This document shows positions 31,986 through 40,900 of a DNA stretch of 64,000 nt, piece by piece. Location of the stretch: the NCBI RefSeq assembly GCF_036346875.1, contig NZ_CP107852.1:6696001-6760000 (forward strand), in the 5' to 3' direction. The notes under the pieces were generated by a model. That model saw only the letters and a program-made list of their open reading frames with translations. It had not been told where the DNA came from and did no database searches. Made by a program: the position numbers and the translations under genes. The DNA is from Nocardia sp. NBC_00508 (GTDB lineage Bacteria > Actinomycetota > Actinomycetes > Mycobacteriales > Mycobacteriaceae). The stretch's first letter is position 1. The number at the start of each line of letters is the position of its first letter.

Positions 31986-32198
31986 TCATTCCCACAGCTG
32001 TGTGCACGGCAGTGGGGGCAGGTCTTCCTGCACCTCGTCGTCGATCGTGACGCTGAGTTCCGACTCGGGGTGGCTGGCGGCCAGTGCGTCTGCGACATCT
32101 TGCGCTTGTTCGGCGGGTGCGCGGTAGTGCAGGTTGAGCGTGCCGGATTCGATGTGGATGTGCCGGATTCGCAGGGGCTGGTCCATGGGGGTGTTCAC
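31986..32198 (-). CDS. Hypothetical 70-residue protein
   Basis: Begins at GTG 32198 (VNTPMDQPLRIRHIHIESGT) with AGGTG just upstream; ATG 32186 is possible. It is strongly acidic toward the C-terminus (ESELSVTIDDEVQEDLPPLP) with one Cys near the end and no membrane segment. I do not recognise the family. It is followed by the IS110 remnant and preceded by a perfect 32-bp palindrome. Confidence 0.45.
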   Translation of the reverse strand: MNTPMDQPLRIRHIHIESGTLNLHYRAPAEQAQDVADALAASHPESELSVTIDDEVQEDLPPLPCTQLWE

Positions 32199-32230
32199 CT
32201 CGGTTTGGTGGTTGAGGCGATTGATGTGAC

Positions 32231-32262
32231 CCCGTAGGTTCGGTCCGGACCGAACCTACGGG
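32231..32262. promoter_or_regulatory. Perfect 32-bp palindrome between LysR gene and small ORF
   Basis: CCCGTAGGTTCGGTCC is followed directly by its exact reverse complement with no spacer. No T-run follows on either strand. It lies 56 bp beyond the LysR stop and 33 bp upstream of the small gene's start, so it may be a terminator of the U-less actinobacterial kind, an operator, or a mobile-element end. Confidence 0.6.
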
Positions 32263-32317
32263 CTCCCGGGGACCTGTCACTAGTCAACGGTCACCTGACG
32301 GACTTGCTCATACACCG

Positions 32318-33196
32318 TCAACACAACTCGCGTGCCGATCCGATGAATGCTTGTACTCGCGCGTTCGTATTAGCCGCCCGCCAGATCAGTCCCCACTCGA
32401 CCGGTTCGGCGTTGCGGAAAGGAATGTACGATATTTGAGGCCAAGGGTAGTACGTCGCTACGCTCGCGCCGACTGCGAGGACGCCCCGCCCAGCACCAAC
32501 GAGCACCAGGAGCCCCTGGAATGTCGCAGCCGAAGGACCATAACCGATCGGCTGTTCGGCCGCGCATGGTGCGTGCTCGTCGCAGAGGGATTTCGCCAAG
32601 AATTCCGGCGGGCGCAGCACAGTGACTCCAGCCAACTCTTCGATCGAAACAGAGTTCTGGCGAGCGAGGGGATGTGACGACGATACAGCCAGCAAGCGAG
32701 GCTCGGAGATGAGCGTATGTCCGGCCATAATGCTTTGTTCCTGGATGGGCAGTGCTGAGCATGCGACGTCCACTTCGTTTTCGCAAAGCCAGTGCATTAT
32801 CTCCCGGAGTTGCGCTTCCCGGAGCTGGACGGCGCAATCAGGGTTCTTCTCACAAAACAGCTCTGCGGCCGCAGCGAGCAATGTTCCGCCGACAACGTTG
32901 TCGAACGCGACTCGCAATGTTCCCGTCACACCTCTACCGGCTTCGACAGCCCGTTGGAAAGCCGCGATAGTCTGCGTCCACGCGGGGCGAAGGTCCTGCT
33001 CGAGTTGTCGCCCGATGGTAGTTAGTTCTACTCGCCGGCTTGTGCGAGCAAACAGCTCGGCACCGACGATCCGCTCAAGTTTTCTAATCGTCTGACTAAC
33101 CCGCGTCGGGGTCACTCGTATCCGCTCTGCTGTCCGACCGAAATGTAGCTCCTCGGCAAGTGTCAGAAAGGCTTCCACCTGATGCCGCTCCAGCAT
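32318..33196 (-). CDS. LysR-family transcriptional regulator
   Basis: 292 residues from ATG 33196 (AAGGAGAG about 12 bases upstream), which gives the canonical LysR start MLERHQVEAFLTLAEELHFG. The winged HTH spans residues 1-60 (RTAERIRVTPTRVSQTIRKL). A periplasmic-binding-protein-like effector domain follows (GTLRVAFDNVVGGTLL, LAVSSSHPLARQ). There is no divergent partner gene: upstream is a 530-bp gap. The regulated target is unknown. Confidence 0.93.
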   Translation of the reverse strand: MLERHQVEAFLTLAEELHFGRTAERIRVTPTRVSQTIRKLERIVGAELFARTSRRVELTTIGRQLEQDLRPAWTQTIAAFQRAVEAGRGVTGTLRVAFDNVVGGTLLAAAAELFCEKNPDCAVQLREAQLREIMHWLCENEVDVACSALPIQEQSIMAGHTLISEPRLLAVSSSHPLARQNSVSIEELAGVTVLRPPEFLAKSLCDEHAPCAAEQPIGYGPSAATFQGLLVLVGAGRGVLAVGASVATYYPWPQISYIPFRNAEPVEWGLIWRAANTNARVQAFIGSARELC

Positions 33197-33727
33197 CCCC
33201 GCACTCTCTCCTTCCCTCGCGGCTCTCCGGGCCCCGCCAGGCGAACCCGGCACCTTCGGGTTCTGGTCTCACCCAGGTCGGCTCGGTCGAATCGCAGCAC
33301 ATGAGGGCGCTCGCATGCCTAGCCCGGGGATCACTGCCTTCCGGATTTGCCGCCCTGCGCCATCGGACCGGTTCGCGCAAAGCGGCCAACTCCCGCAGAC
33401 AATCTCTGCCGCCGTTGTAAGCACAACGTCTCGAAAGGTCAGTCTCAGAAGTGAGCGAGCTGGTGACCGTAAGCCGACAGAATGCCGTCGCGGGGCCCGG
33501 TGCGTGGCCTTATAGAAGTATCCGCAGTGGCCAGCATGAATTCGTTGCCGCTTTAACAAAAGCGTGACCGAATCCGGCCGGATCAATACTCCCCGCCGCG
33601 GCGCCTGATGTCCTCGACTCGCCCTGGCCATCTTGTCCACGAAGCGACTGGCTATACCTGAGAAACTCGCCAGCTTCCCGCGACACGAGATGTGTCGTAG
33701 GAGGCCGGACGAGCCCGGCATGAACGC
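33197..33727. other. 531-bp intergenic region without a convincing gene
   Basis: Lies between the LysR start and the DUF3224 stop. The minus-strand frames here have no conserved-looking sequence or good ribosome-binding site. I see no strong inverted repeat or tRNA. Confidence 0.5.
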
Positions 33728-34294
33728 CTATGCGGCGCCCTGCTCGTCTTCCTCTTCGAACCAGTAGGTCAGGGTGTAGATGGACAGCGGACCGCCGGGG
33801 CCCTCGATCGCGACGGTGAATTCGCCTTCGCCGCGCAGCCCGGTGAGTTCCCCGGTGCCAGAGCCTGCCACCACCGTCCAACGGCCGTGTGCCATGTTGT
33901 GGCGGTCGTGATAGCCGGCGTCGGTGATGACGAACGACCCCTGACGCCCGCCCACTGTGCCGACAATCCGCTCGATTCCGGTGAAAGTGGAGGTTCCGTC
34001 TTTGCGGACGACGCTGACGTGCGAGGCGGTGCCGGTGCCGGTCACACCCCCGGAGAACTGTTCGGTCATGCCGTATCGCACCAGGGACACCCCGGACTCG
34101 TCGGCGGGGTCGACCTCGGTCTGTTGAAAGGTGTCGATCAAGACGATGTTGACCCCGCTCACCTGCGCCCGATTGGCGTAGCCGCGCGGCAATGCGGTAG
34201 CTGCCTCGATTCCCCGGAACGTGTGCTCTGGTGGCTGTGTGAAGCCGAGGGACTCATCCGTGGGCATTGTCGCGATCGCGTGGTGTTCGGACAT
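33728..34294 (-). CDS. DUF3224 / allene-oxide-cyclase-like barrel protein
   Basis: 188 residues. STFTGIERIVGTVGGRQGSF and WTVVAGSGTGELTGLRGEGE are the family signatures of the DUF3224 calycin-like barrel. There is no signal peptide. ATG 34294 is preceded by AAAGAGGAAAAC. It is the second gene of the operon with the hydrolase (39-bp gap), opposite a TetR gene. The ligand or catalytic role is unknown for this family. Confidence 0.85.
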   Translation of the reverse strand: MSEHHAIATMPTDESLGFTQPPEHTFRGIEAATALPRGYANRAQVSGVNIVLIDTFQQTEVDPADESGVSLVRYGMTEQFSGGVTGTGTASHVSVVRKDGTSTFTGIERIVGTVGGRQGSFVITDAGYHDRHNMAHGRWTVVAGSGTGELTGLRGEGEFTVAIEGPGGPLSIYTLTYWFEEEDEQGAA

Positions 34295-34333
34295 TGTTTT
34301 CCTCTTTCTATTTCTTGTGCTGCCGAAGATCGG

Positions 34334-35170
34334 TCAGCGCCGATCGCCGACGGTCTGATGGGCGAAGGAACGGATGAGTTCAGCGGTGGCCGATGGTTCC
34401 TCGACGTGTGGCAGGTGCCCTCCGGGAAGTCCACGCAGTGTGGTACCGGCCTGGTCGGCCACCCAGTGCGAGGTCCGGTGCAGTAGATCGCCTTCGGATT
34501 CGACGGCGGCGGCCGCGAGCACCGGCACCTGCGTGGTTTTCAGCCGCTGGGCCAACGTCGCGGCGTCAGGCATCGATGTGGCGAATCCGGGAAGTTCGAT
34601 GGAGAAGAATGCATCGGCGTTGTCGAACATTCGCTGACGCCGCTGCGGGGAGAGCCGGTCGAAGGTGGCGCCCAGTTCCTGGCGGCCCCATTGTTCGAGC
34701 GCCCCGGCGGGACCCCCTTGCCGGATCGCCTCCTGGGTCCCCTCGGCCAGCTGCTGCAGCACTTCCTCCGCGTTGTCCAGCACAGGGAACAGTGGCGGCT
34801 CGTGCACGATGAGCCCGCGCAGCAGCTCCGGTCGGCGGCACAGCAGATCCAGCGCGATCACGGCGCCGACGCTGGACGACCAGACCAACGCGGGCGCCAG
34901 GCTGAGAGTCTCGATCAGCCTGGCGAGGTCGTCGGCCTGCTGCGCGATGCTGGTGGTCCGATCTTCGGGTGCGGGGCTGCGGGAGTTGCCCCGGCGGTCG
35001 TAGCTGACCACGGTGAATTCGTCAGACAGCAGCTCAGCGATCTCCGCATAGAAGCCCCCATCGACCGTCCCTCCGTGCACCAGCACGATCGAGGGTCCTG
35101 TGCCGCGTCGTTCATGGTAGAGCGCCACATCCCCCAGTTCGACCAGCCCTACGGCGTCGGTTGTGTCCAT
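34334..35170 (-). CDS. Alpha/beta hydrolase
   Basis: 278 residues. VLVHGGTVDGGF is the oxyanion-loop HG motif. VWSSSVGAVIALDLL holds the nucleophile elbow with Ser100 (first Gly of GxSxG replaced by Ser98). PVLAAAAVESEGD supplies a late acid, and GGHLPHVEEP the catalytic His. ATG 35170 (MDTTDAVGLVELGDVALYHE) is preceded by GAAGGGAAC. It is divergent from TetR and probably repressed by it. A small-ester hydrolase or epoxide/haloperoxidase-type fold is plausible; the substrate is unknown. Confidence 0.9.
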   Translation of the reverse strand: MDTTDAVGLVELGDVALYHERRGTGPSIVLVHGGTVDGGFYAEIAELLSDEFTVVSYDRRGNSRSPAPEDRTTSIAQQADDLARLIETLSLAPALVWSSSVGAVIALDLLCRRPELLRGLIVHEPPLFPVLDNAEEVLQQLAEGTQEAIRQGGPAGALEQWGRQELGATFDRLSPQRRQRMFDNADAFFSIELPGFATSMPDAATLAQRLKTTQVPVLAAAAVESEGDLLHRTSHWVADQAGTTLRGLPGGHLPHVEEPSATAELIRSFAHQTVGDRR

Positions 35171-35342
35171 CTGCGCGTTCCCTTCGGCATCCGTTCCAAG
35201 TGGCGTCCCATGGACGCATTTGCCTAAAATAGTAGAACGCGCCTCAGTGTCACTTGTCAAGATTGGGCGCATATACGGCAGGCTGCAACGGGTAACCCGC
35301 CAGGCGGCGGGCCCGTGCGCCATCGAGTTGGGGAGTGAATCC
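35171..35342. promoter_or_regulatory. Divergent promoter region of hydrolase operon and TetR gene
   Basis: On the minus strand TTGACA (35260-35255) precedes TTCTAC (35237-35232) at 17 bp, or TACTAT (35234-35229) at 20 bp, a reasonable sigma70-type promoter for the hydrolase operon. The TGTCActTGTCA repeat (35249-35259) overlapping the -35 box is a possible TetR half-site pair. Inferred from position. Confidence 0.4.
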
Positions 35343-35924
35343 ATGACATTGCGGCAACTCAAGAAGGAAGTGACCCGCTCGGCCATCGAGAGCACGGGCC
35401 TCGAGCTGTTCTTGAAGCACGGCTTCGACGAGGTCAGGGTGGAGGACATCTGCAAAGCGGTGCTCGTTCACCGCCGCACCTTCTTCCGGTACTTCGCGTC
35501 GAAGGAAGACGTGGTGCTGTCCCCCTTTCGGCGCGACCTCGCCGAGGCCGGCGAGTATCTGGCAACCCGCCCCGCCGAGGAGTCGATTCAGGATGCACTG
35601 CACGCGCTTTGTGAGAGGGTGGCCGCGCGATACGACAACGACAACGACCGTGAGAGCACTCTGGCCAGGCTGAGACTCATTGAAAGCGTCGAATCACTCA
35701 CCTCGGCCTATCTCAAGGCTCTGGTGGATTTCGAGTACCTGCTGCGCGGTTTCATCGCAGCCAAGCTCGCCGAGCGCGACGGCAATCGCGTATGGCTGAT
35801 AGGCGCGGCGGCGGTCGCGGCCTTCCGGGTAGCGCTGGAAACCTGGCGAGACACCGGCGGCGAGGAGTCGCTGCAACCCGTGATCGTGCGAAACCTCGAC
35901 GTTGTGATCGCTGGCTGCGTCTGA
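35343..35924 (+). CDS. TetR-family transcriptional regulator
   Basis: 193 residues. The N-terminal TetR_N domain (residues 10-60) reads SAIESTGLELFLKHGFDEVR, VEDICKAVLVHRRTFFRYFA and SKEDVV. An all-helical ligand domain follows. ATG 35343 (MTLRQLKKEVTRS) is chosen because the domain starts there; upstream starts would add non-conserved sequence. It is divergent from the hydrolase/DUF3224 operon, the standard arrangement for a local repressor. Confidence 0.93.
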   Translation: MTLRQLKKEVTRSAIESTGLELFLKHGFDEVRVEDICKAVLVHRRTFFRYFASKEDVVLSPFRRDLAEAGEYLATRPAEESIQDALHALCERVAARYDNDNDRESTLARLRLIESVESLTSAYLKALVDFEYLLRGFIAAKLAERDGNRVWLIGAAAVAAFRVALETWRDTGGEESLQPVIVRNLDVVIAGCV

Positions 35925-36143
35925 TCCGGTGCTACGCACCCCTGCCGCACAGTGTTCGCCATCACGGCCCCACGCTGGGCGCGGCCGACACCACAAGCAG
36001 ACGTCGAACGAGGCCGAGTACCGGCTCAGAGGATCCATCGATCCCCCCGCGCGCCCACCGATCGCGGCAGGCACGGCTACCTCTCGCCCGGCGGGGTGCC
36101 CGGCGGCGCCTCGCAACTGGGCCGCGGCCGTCGAACGGAATCT

Positions 36144-36301
36144 GCGCCTCCGGAGACTGTCGGGCCGCCGACTGCAGCCACGACGGATGGCGTTGGGGCG
36201 GCCGCGTGCAGGGAAACTTCATGGTCATGAAGAAACATGTCGTTGATGCGCCACCCGTCCGCCCGGCAGCATTAATACCGTTATCGTTCGCCGCTGGCAG
36301 T
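36144..36301 (+). repeat. Copy A of the ~160-bp repeat with TTCATGGTCATGAA
   Basis: Starts AATCTGCGCCTCCGGAGACT and runs to GGCAGTG. By eye it is roughly three-quarters identical to 59876-60034. The centre holds TTCATG-GT-CATGAA (36218-36231). It lies about 490 bp upstream of the small gene of the giant-gene operon. Confidence 0.8.
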
Positions 36302-36794
36302 GGATTCTTGTAAGACTGAGATACGGAACGAGAGGGTAAGATTTGCCGACGAATAGACATGTTCAATGACATGTGCTTGACGACTTCAGACTTCATTGGC
36401 CATTGATTTTCCCATTTCCAGTAGGTTTGATACTCTCGCTGGCGACTTCGCCCAGGAAGAATAAGCGGCGCGGAGGTATTGGTGAGTAAATTTAGTCTGC
36501 CATCGGCCGAGAGCGGATTTCCTGATCGACGGAGCCCTTCTCGCCCTAATGCTAGATGCATGCAGCAGCAACGACGCAGATCCCACGGCAAATTCGATCC
36601 GGCGTTATTTGAACCAAATTGGATCTTCACAACCGCTGCGCTGTGCGGTCGAGATTGTAGGCACGCCCGCGCTACACCGTGGCCCCCGTGCCCTCAGCGC
36701 GATTTCATCCCAGTAGCTCGAATGCGCGGAAGACTACCCTCGACCCGGCTCTATTGGATCCGAGTTCGGCGTTCTCATGGAGATAGCAATTTCA
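36302..36794 (+). promoter_or_regulatory. Leader region of the giant-gene operon
   Basis: 493 bp, clearly lower in GC than its surroundings (notably 36301-36480), with no convincing coding frame. Presumably it carries the promoter of the 36795/37061 operon, but I cannot assign -10/-35 boxes with confidence. Confidence 0.4.
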
Positions 36795-37061
36795 ATGCAC
36801 CTGCACCCCGACCGTAGCGAACTGGCGATTCTTACCACTCGCGCTACTTTCAATACCGCCGCCGCCGAGGCTGCTGATGAACTGTCGATCGATTCATTGT
36901 CACCCGCAGAAGCAGCGGCGGTGGAAATACTGCGCTGCCTGGACGCCGATTTCGAAACTCAGGCTGACACCGCGGTAGAGGGAAAACAGGGCGTGGGCGG
37001 GCTGGCGAGGGCGTTGCAACGGCGGGCCGTCGAGCATGTACGCGGACAGTCGAGCGCCTAG
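36795..37061 (+). CDS. Small acidic helical protein coupled to the giant gene
   Basis: 88 residues from ATG 36795, chosen because GGAGA lies 11 bases upstream; ATG 36777 would add six residues without a ribosome-binding site. It is Ala/Glu-rich and helical (NTAAAEAADELSIDSLSPAE) with no Trp-X-Gly motif and no membrane segment. Its TAG (37059-37061) overlaps the GTG of the 5808-codon gene, so translation is coupled. In such loci a small upstream protein is often a secretion partner or chaperone; here that is inference only. Confidence 0.65.
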   Translation: MHLHPDRSELAILTTRATFNTAAAEAADELSIDSLSPAEAAAVEILRCLDADFETQADTAVEGKQGVGGLARALQRRAVEHVRGQSSA

Positions 37062-37990
37062 TGGTACAAATCCCGGACTGCTTCCCCGAGTGGCTGGTGG
37101 AGTTGGTGCTCGGGCACTTTCCGGACGGAGATCCGGAATCGGAGCGCCAGGCCGCCGACGCCTGGTCGGATTCGGCGAATCGGCTTGTGGAAGTGGTGGA
37201 ACGGCTCGAAGCGGCGCGGGAGCGACTGGCGCAGGCGGTCGAGGGCGAAACCGGTAACGCGATACAGAAGCAGCACCGGCAACTGATTGCCGATACGCGG
37301 GCACAGATCGACTACAACAACTGCAGGGCCCGGCAGTTGTACGACAACGCAAATGCCGTCGAGTACCAGCAGTACATGATCATCGGCATCGCGGGAGTGA
37401 TCCTCGCGCAAATAATCATCGACATGGCGATGCCTCCTCCCGGCAGCATCGCTGCCGCGATTGTTCATCGAGCCGAGGGCAGGGCGACGATGCAACTCGC
37501 GCAGCGCGAGTTCCTGCTGGCGATGCTCGCACGGATGGCGCGGTTCAGTCTCGAGCGCCCCGGGGTGGTGCTGGCCACCAAAGGCGTGTTCTTCGGTGCG
37601 GCGATCGGTGGCGGCGTCCCCTATGTCGCGCAGCGGGTTCAGATCGCGCAGGGCCACCGAGAGACGGTGGATTGGGAGCAGGTGCGCTTGGGAGCGGCGG
37701 CCGGTGCTGTCGGCGGGTTCGTGGGTGTTCAGGTTGCTCGTGTCGTAGCGCCTGCGTTGATGCGGGTGGGCGGACGCGTGCTGGGTACGGTGGCGACGGG
37801 CGGCGTGGGTGGTGTCTCCGGTGGTGTGGCGGGTGGCCTGACCGCGTGGAGTCTGACCGGTGGTGAATTGCGGGGTCAGGATTTTGCCACCATGGTATGG
37901 ACCGGGTTCGGTTCCGGTCTCGCCAGTTCCGTGGGGGCCGGGGTGCGCGCGGCGCGAGCTGCCGCCTACACCGGGACGCCGGTCGCCAAC
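37061..37990 (+). other. Giant protein: WXG100-like helical N-terminus and hydrophobic segments
   Basis: Residues 1-310. PDCFPEWLVELVLGHFPDGD and ADAWSDSANRLVEVVERLEA, followed by long amphipathic helices, match the WXG100-like N-terminal region of large actinobacterial polymorphic proteins (CpnT-like). A hydrophobic helix YMIIGIAGVILAQIIIDMAM (about 104-124) and Gly/Ala-rich hydrophobic stretches (about 169-190, 208-235, 245-270) follow. This indicates membrane association or type VII-type export. Confidence 0.75.
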
Positions 37991-40900
37991 CGAGCGACCC
38001 TGGATACCGGGATACCTGTCGACAGCACTCCATCGCAGGGAAAGACCTCCGAACCCGTATCCGGAGATGGTCAGGCACCATACGTATCGCCTGAAATGGC
38101 GGAGGTCAACACGTTCGGCCGCGACCTCGAAGGAGTGCTCCGCCGCAACATCCCGGCAGGACCGCATCCTGACGCCGACTTCAGCAACAGCCGGCCCCGT
38201 GTACCCGGTCGGCTGCGGCCGACGAGCATCGAGGAACTCGGGAGCATGGCCGATGCCGAGCACTTGGAGATGCTGAAGGGCCTCGATCAGGGAGGCGGAA
38301 CTGCTTCACCTAGGAAAGGCCCAGACCAGGAACCGGGTTCGCCGTACTCGCAGTCACACTCCTCGTCACCGAACTGGCCGTCCTCGTTGCCAGCCGACAG
38401 CGGCTGGTGGAGGGCCTGGGACATCACGCAAATGCACAGCACGATCACGACCGCGGACCCACCCCAACACGGTGTGGGCGGGCCGATGTCGGCCAGCAAT
38501 CGGGTCGAACCCGGCGGCACACAGCTGCGCCTGGAGCGGACGGGCACCGACGTGATCACAGACGCGCCGATCACACCACCGGATCCCTTTGGACACACCG
38601 CTGAAATCCTCGTCTTCAAGGACGGCAGCAGTACCTACATCGGCCCTCCCGGAGAGACACGGTTGCTGCTGAAGCCAGAGCAAGCGGCGATCGATACGCC
38701 ACAGCACCCGGTTGCCTCACCTGCACCTGGCGACACTGTCGAACCGCTCGCAGCGCCCCACAAGCGACGCCTCCTCGTCGACCTCGATTTCGACGCGGAA
38801 TCGGCGCCAAGTCCGGATCAACCGGAAACAGGTAATCAACCCGCTGCACAACAAGCCACCGACACCACACCACCGGCGTCATCCCGCATCGGCACTAACA
38901 GCCCACCGACTCCATCGAAGCAAGGTCCTGACAGCACACCTCCCGCGGCGCCTCCGCGGCCCGCCCCCGAGCCGAACTCTGCCCAGCAAACCAACCCACT
39001 CCCGGTATCCGACGCCACGAACACCGCAACACGCGCCGGGACCGACACGAAAACCCCCGCCGCACACACAACCTCGCCGAAACCAGAGTCCGTACCATCG
39101 GCGTCGACACATCCGGCACCGGAAGCGAACAACCTTTTCGCGCAAGGGCACCCACCTTCGACGCCGGATACCCCGCCGTCTGCAACTCACGCCGCGATCG
39201 ACACCAACGACCCTGCTGCGCACACGAGGCCACCCGAACATCCCCACGACCCCTCCGCACGCGCCGCATCGGGCTGTACACCCGAGACGAATAACCCTGG
39301 CGCACAAGCACACCCACTAAACGCCCTCGCGTACACCGCGCCAGCAACACTGCCGGGCCACACTCCGGGTCCCGACCACCCTGCCGCCCACGCGACCCCG
39401 ACCCCGACATCCCCGGCAACCAACACCACCGCAAACCCACCAACTACCACCCCACCGCACCCGATCGCCGCAACCGCCCAACCCGGCAACGACGACGAAC
39501 CCCCCGCCGAACCCGAGGAGTTCCCGGCCACACCGGGCACGATCGTGCCCGACACACCCCGAACCATCGTGCCCGACCCCCGGGAACACAACGTATGGGA
39601 AAACCCGGCCGAGCGAGCCGAGCATTGGAAGCGCCCGCCGGGCGATTACGTCACCATCCCCGGCGTCTCCTACCCCCTGGAGGACGAACCACCCGCCAAC
39701 GCCATACCCGTAATACCGCGCGTACCCTCCGCAACCCCGACCCGCCTGCCCGCCGATTCACCTGCCTTCACTCCCAGCTCCCAGGACCCCGACGACAATC
39801 GCGCGAACCTCCCCGGCTCCGCTCAGCCACGCCCCCCGGAGGTCCCCGAACCACTGCCAGGCCGACACCCGGCCGCGCCCGCAACCCACCTCGACGCCAA
39901 CCCCGAGCGACCAGACCCCACACCCGTCCTGCCCAGCGGGTACGCCCTCGAACCAAACCCCGAAACCCCCGGCTCACCGGAAAAACCGATGGCTCCCCAA
40001 GGGAATCCGGACAGCCTCGAATACAACCCCCGCGACACCGGCGTTCCCGTCATGGGTGAACTGCCACGCGCGCAACGTGCCACGCCCAAGGCCCCGGTAC
40101 AAGGAAACCGCCTGATCTTCAAAGCCCAGGCAGCAATGGGCGGCGAATCCGACGACAAACGCAAAAAGAAACCCAAAACTCCCCGCGAACAACTCCCGCC
40201 CCCACCACCCGAACCACCACAGCCGACGCCCGAACCGCCAGCGCTGGCACCGGAACCGGCCCCGCGGCCGAAGCCTGGCAAGCGCAGCCAGCCATCCGCA
40301 CCACTGGTCCGCGAAGAGTTCGTGGTGCGCAGGGCCGGCGAAGCGATCGGCGCCGTCGGTGACGAAGGCGAGCGAATCGCCGCCGTTCGCGATACCCGGC
40401 AATTCGTACGGTCGCTTCCCATCAGCGACGACGAGATCGAAACCGCGAACCTGCTAGTCTCGGAGACGGTGGCCAATGCGCTGCGGTGGACCGAAGGCAA
40501 GGTCGCGGTCACCGTCACGGCAACGGATACCGACGACACGCGCAAGATCCGTTTCACGGTCACCGACGAGAGCCGAGTCGTCCCGGAGCGAACCGGGATG
40601 CCGGACTGGGATGCCGAGCGCGGCCGGGGCGGTGAGTTGGTCGCGCTGATGTCGCACGCCTATGGAACCACCGTGCACGAGTATGGCAAATCCACCTGGT
40701 TCGAACTGCACACACCACACGGTGGGGGCCCAGATTTTAGTGATGCGGATGCCACGCCGGACGGTGGACGCCCCGGCGCCCCGGGTGCCGAGGCCGAGAG
40801 CCCAGCCGGAGAAGACCAGTCGCTCAGCGAGCAAACGCCAAAGGTAAACAACGCCACCCGAGCAATCGCCGCCGATCAACTCGGCAATGCCGGAGACGGT

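Noticed and set aside
33269..33721. 150-codon minus-strand frame between LysR and DUF3224 genes
   Set aside because: No ribosome-binding site, atypical composition and no recognisable motif.
37058..38263. 401-codon minus-strand frame opposite the start of the giant gene
   Set aside because: Arg/His/Pro-rich shadow of the plus-strand coding sequence; the plus-strand frame continues for 17 kb.
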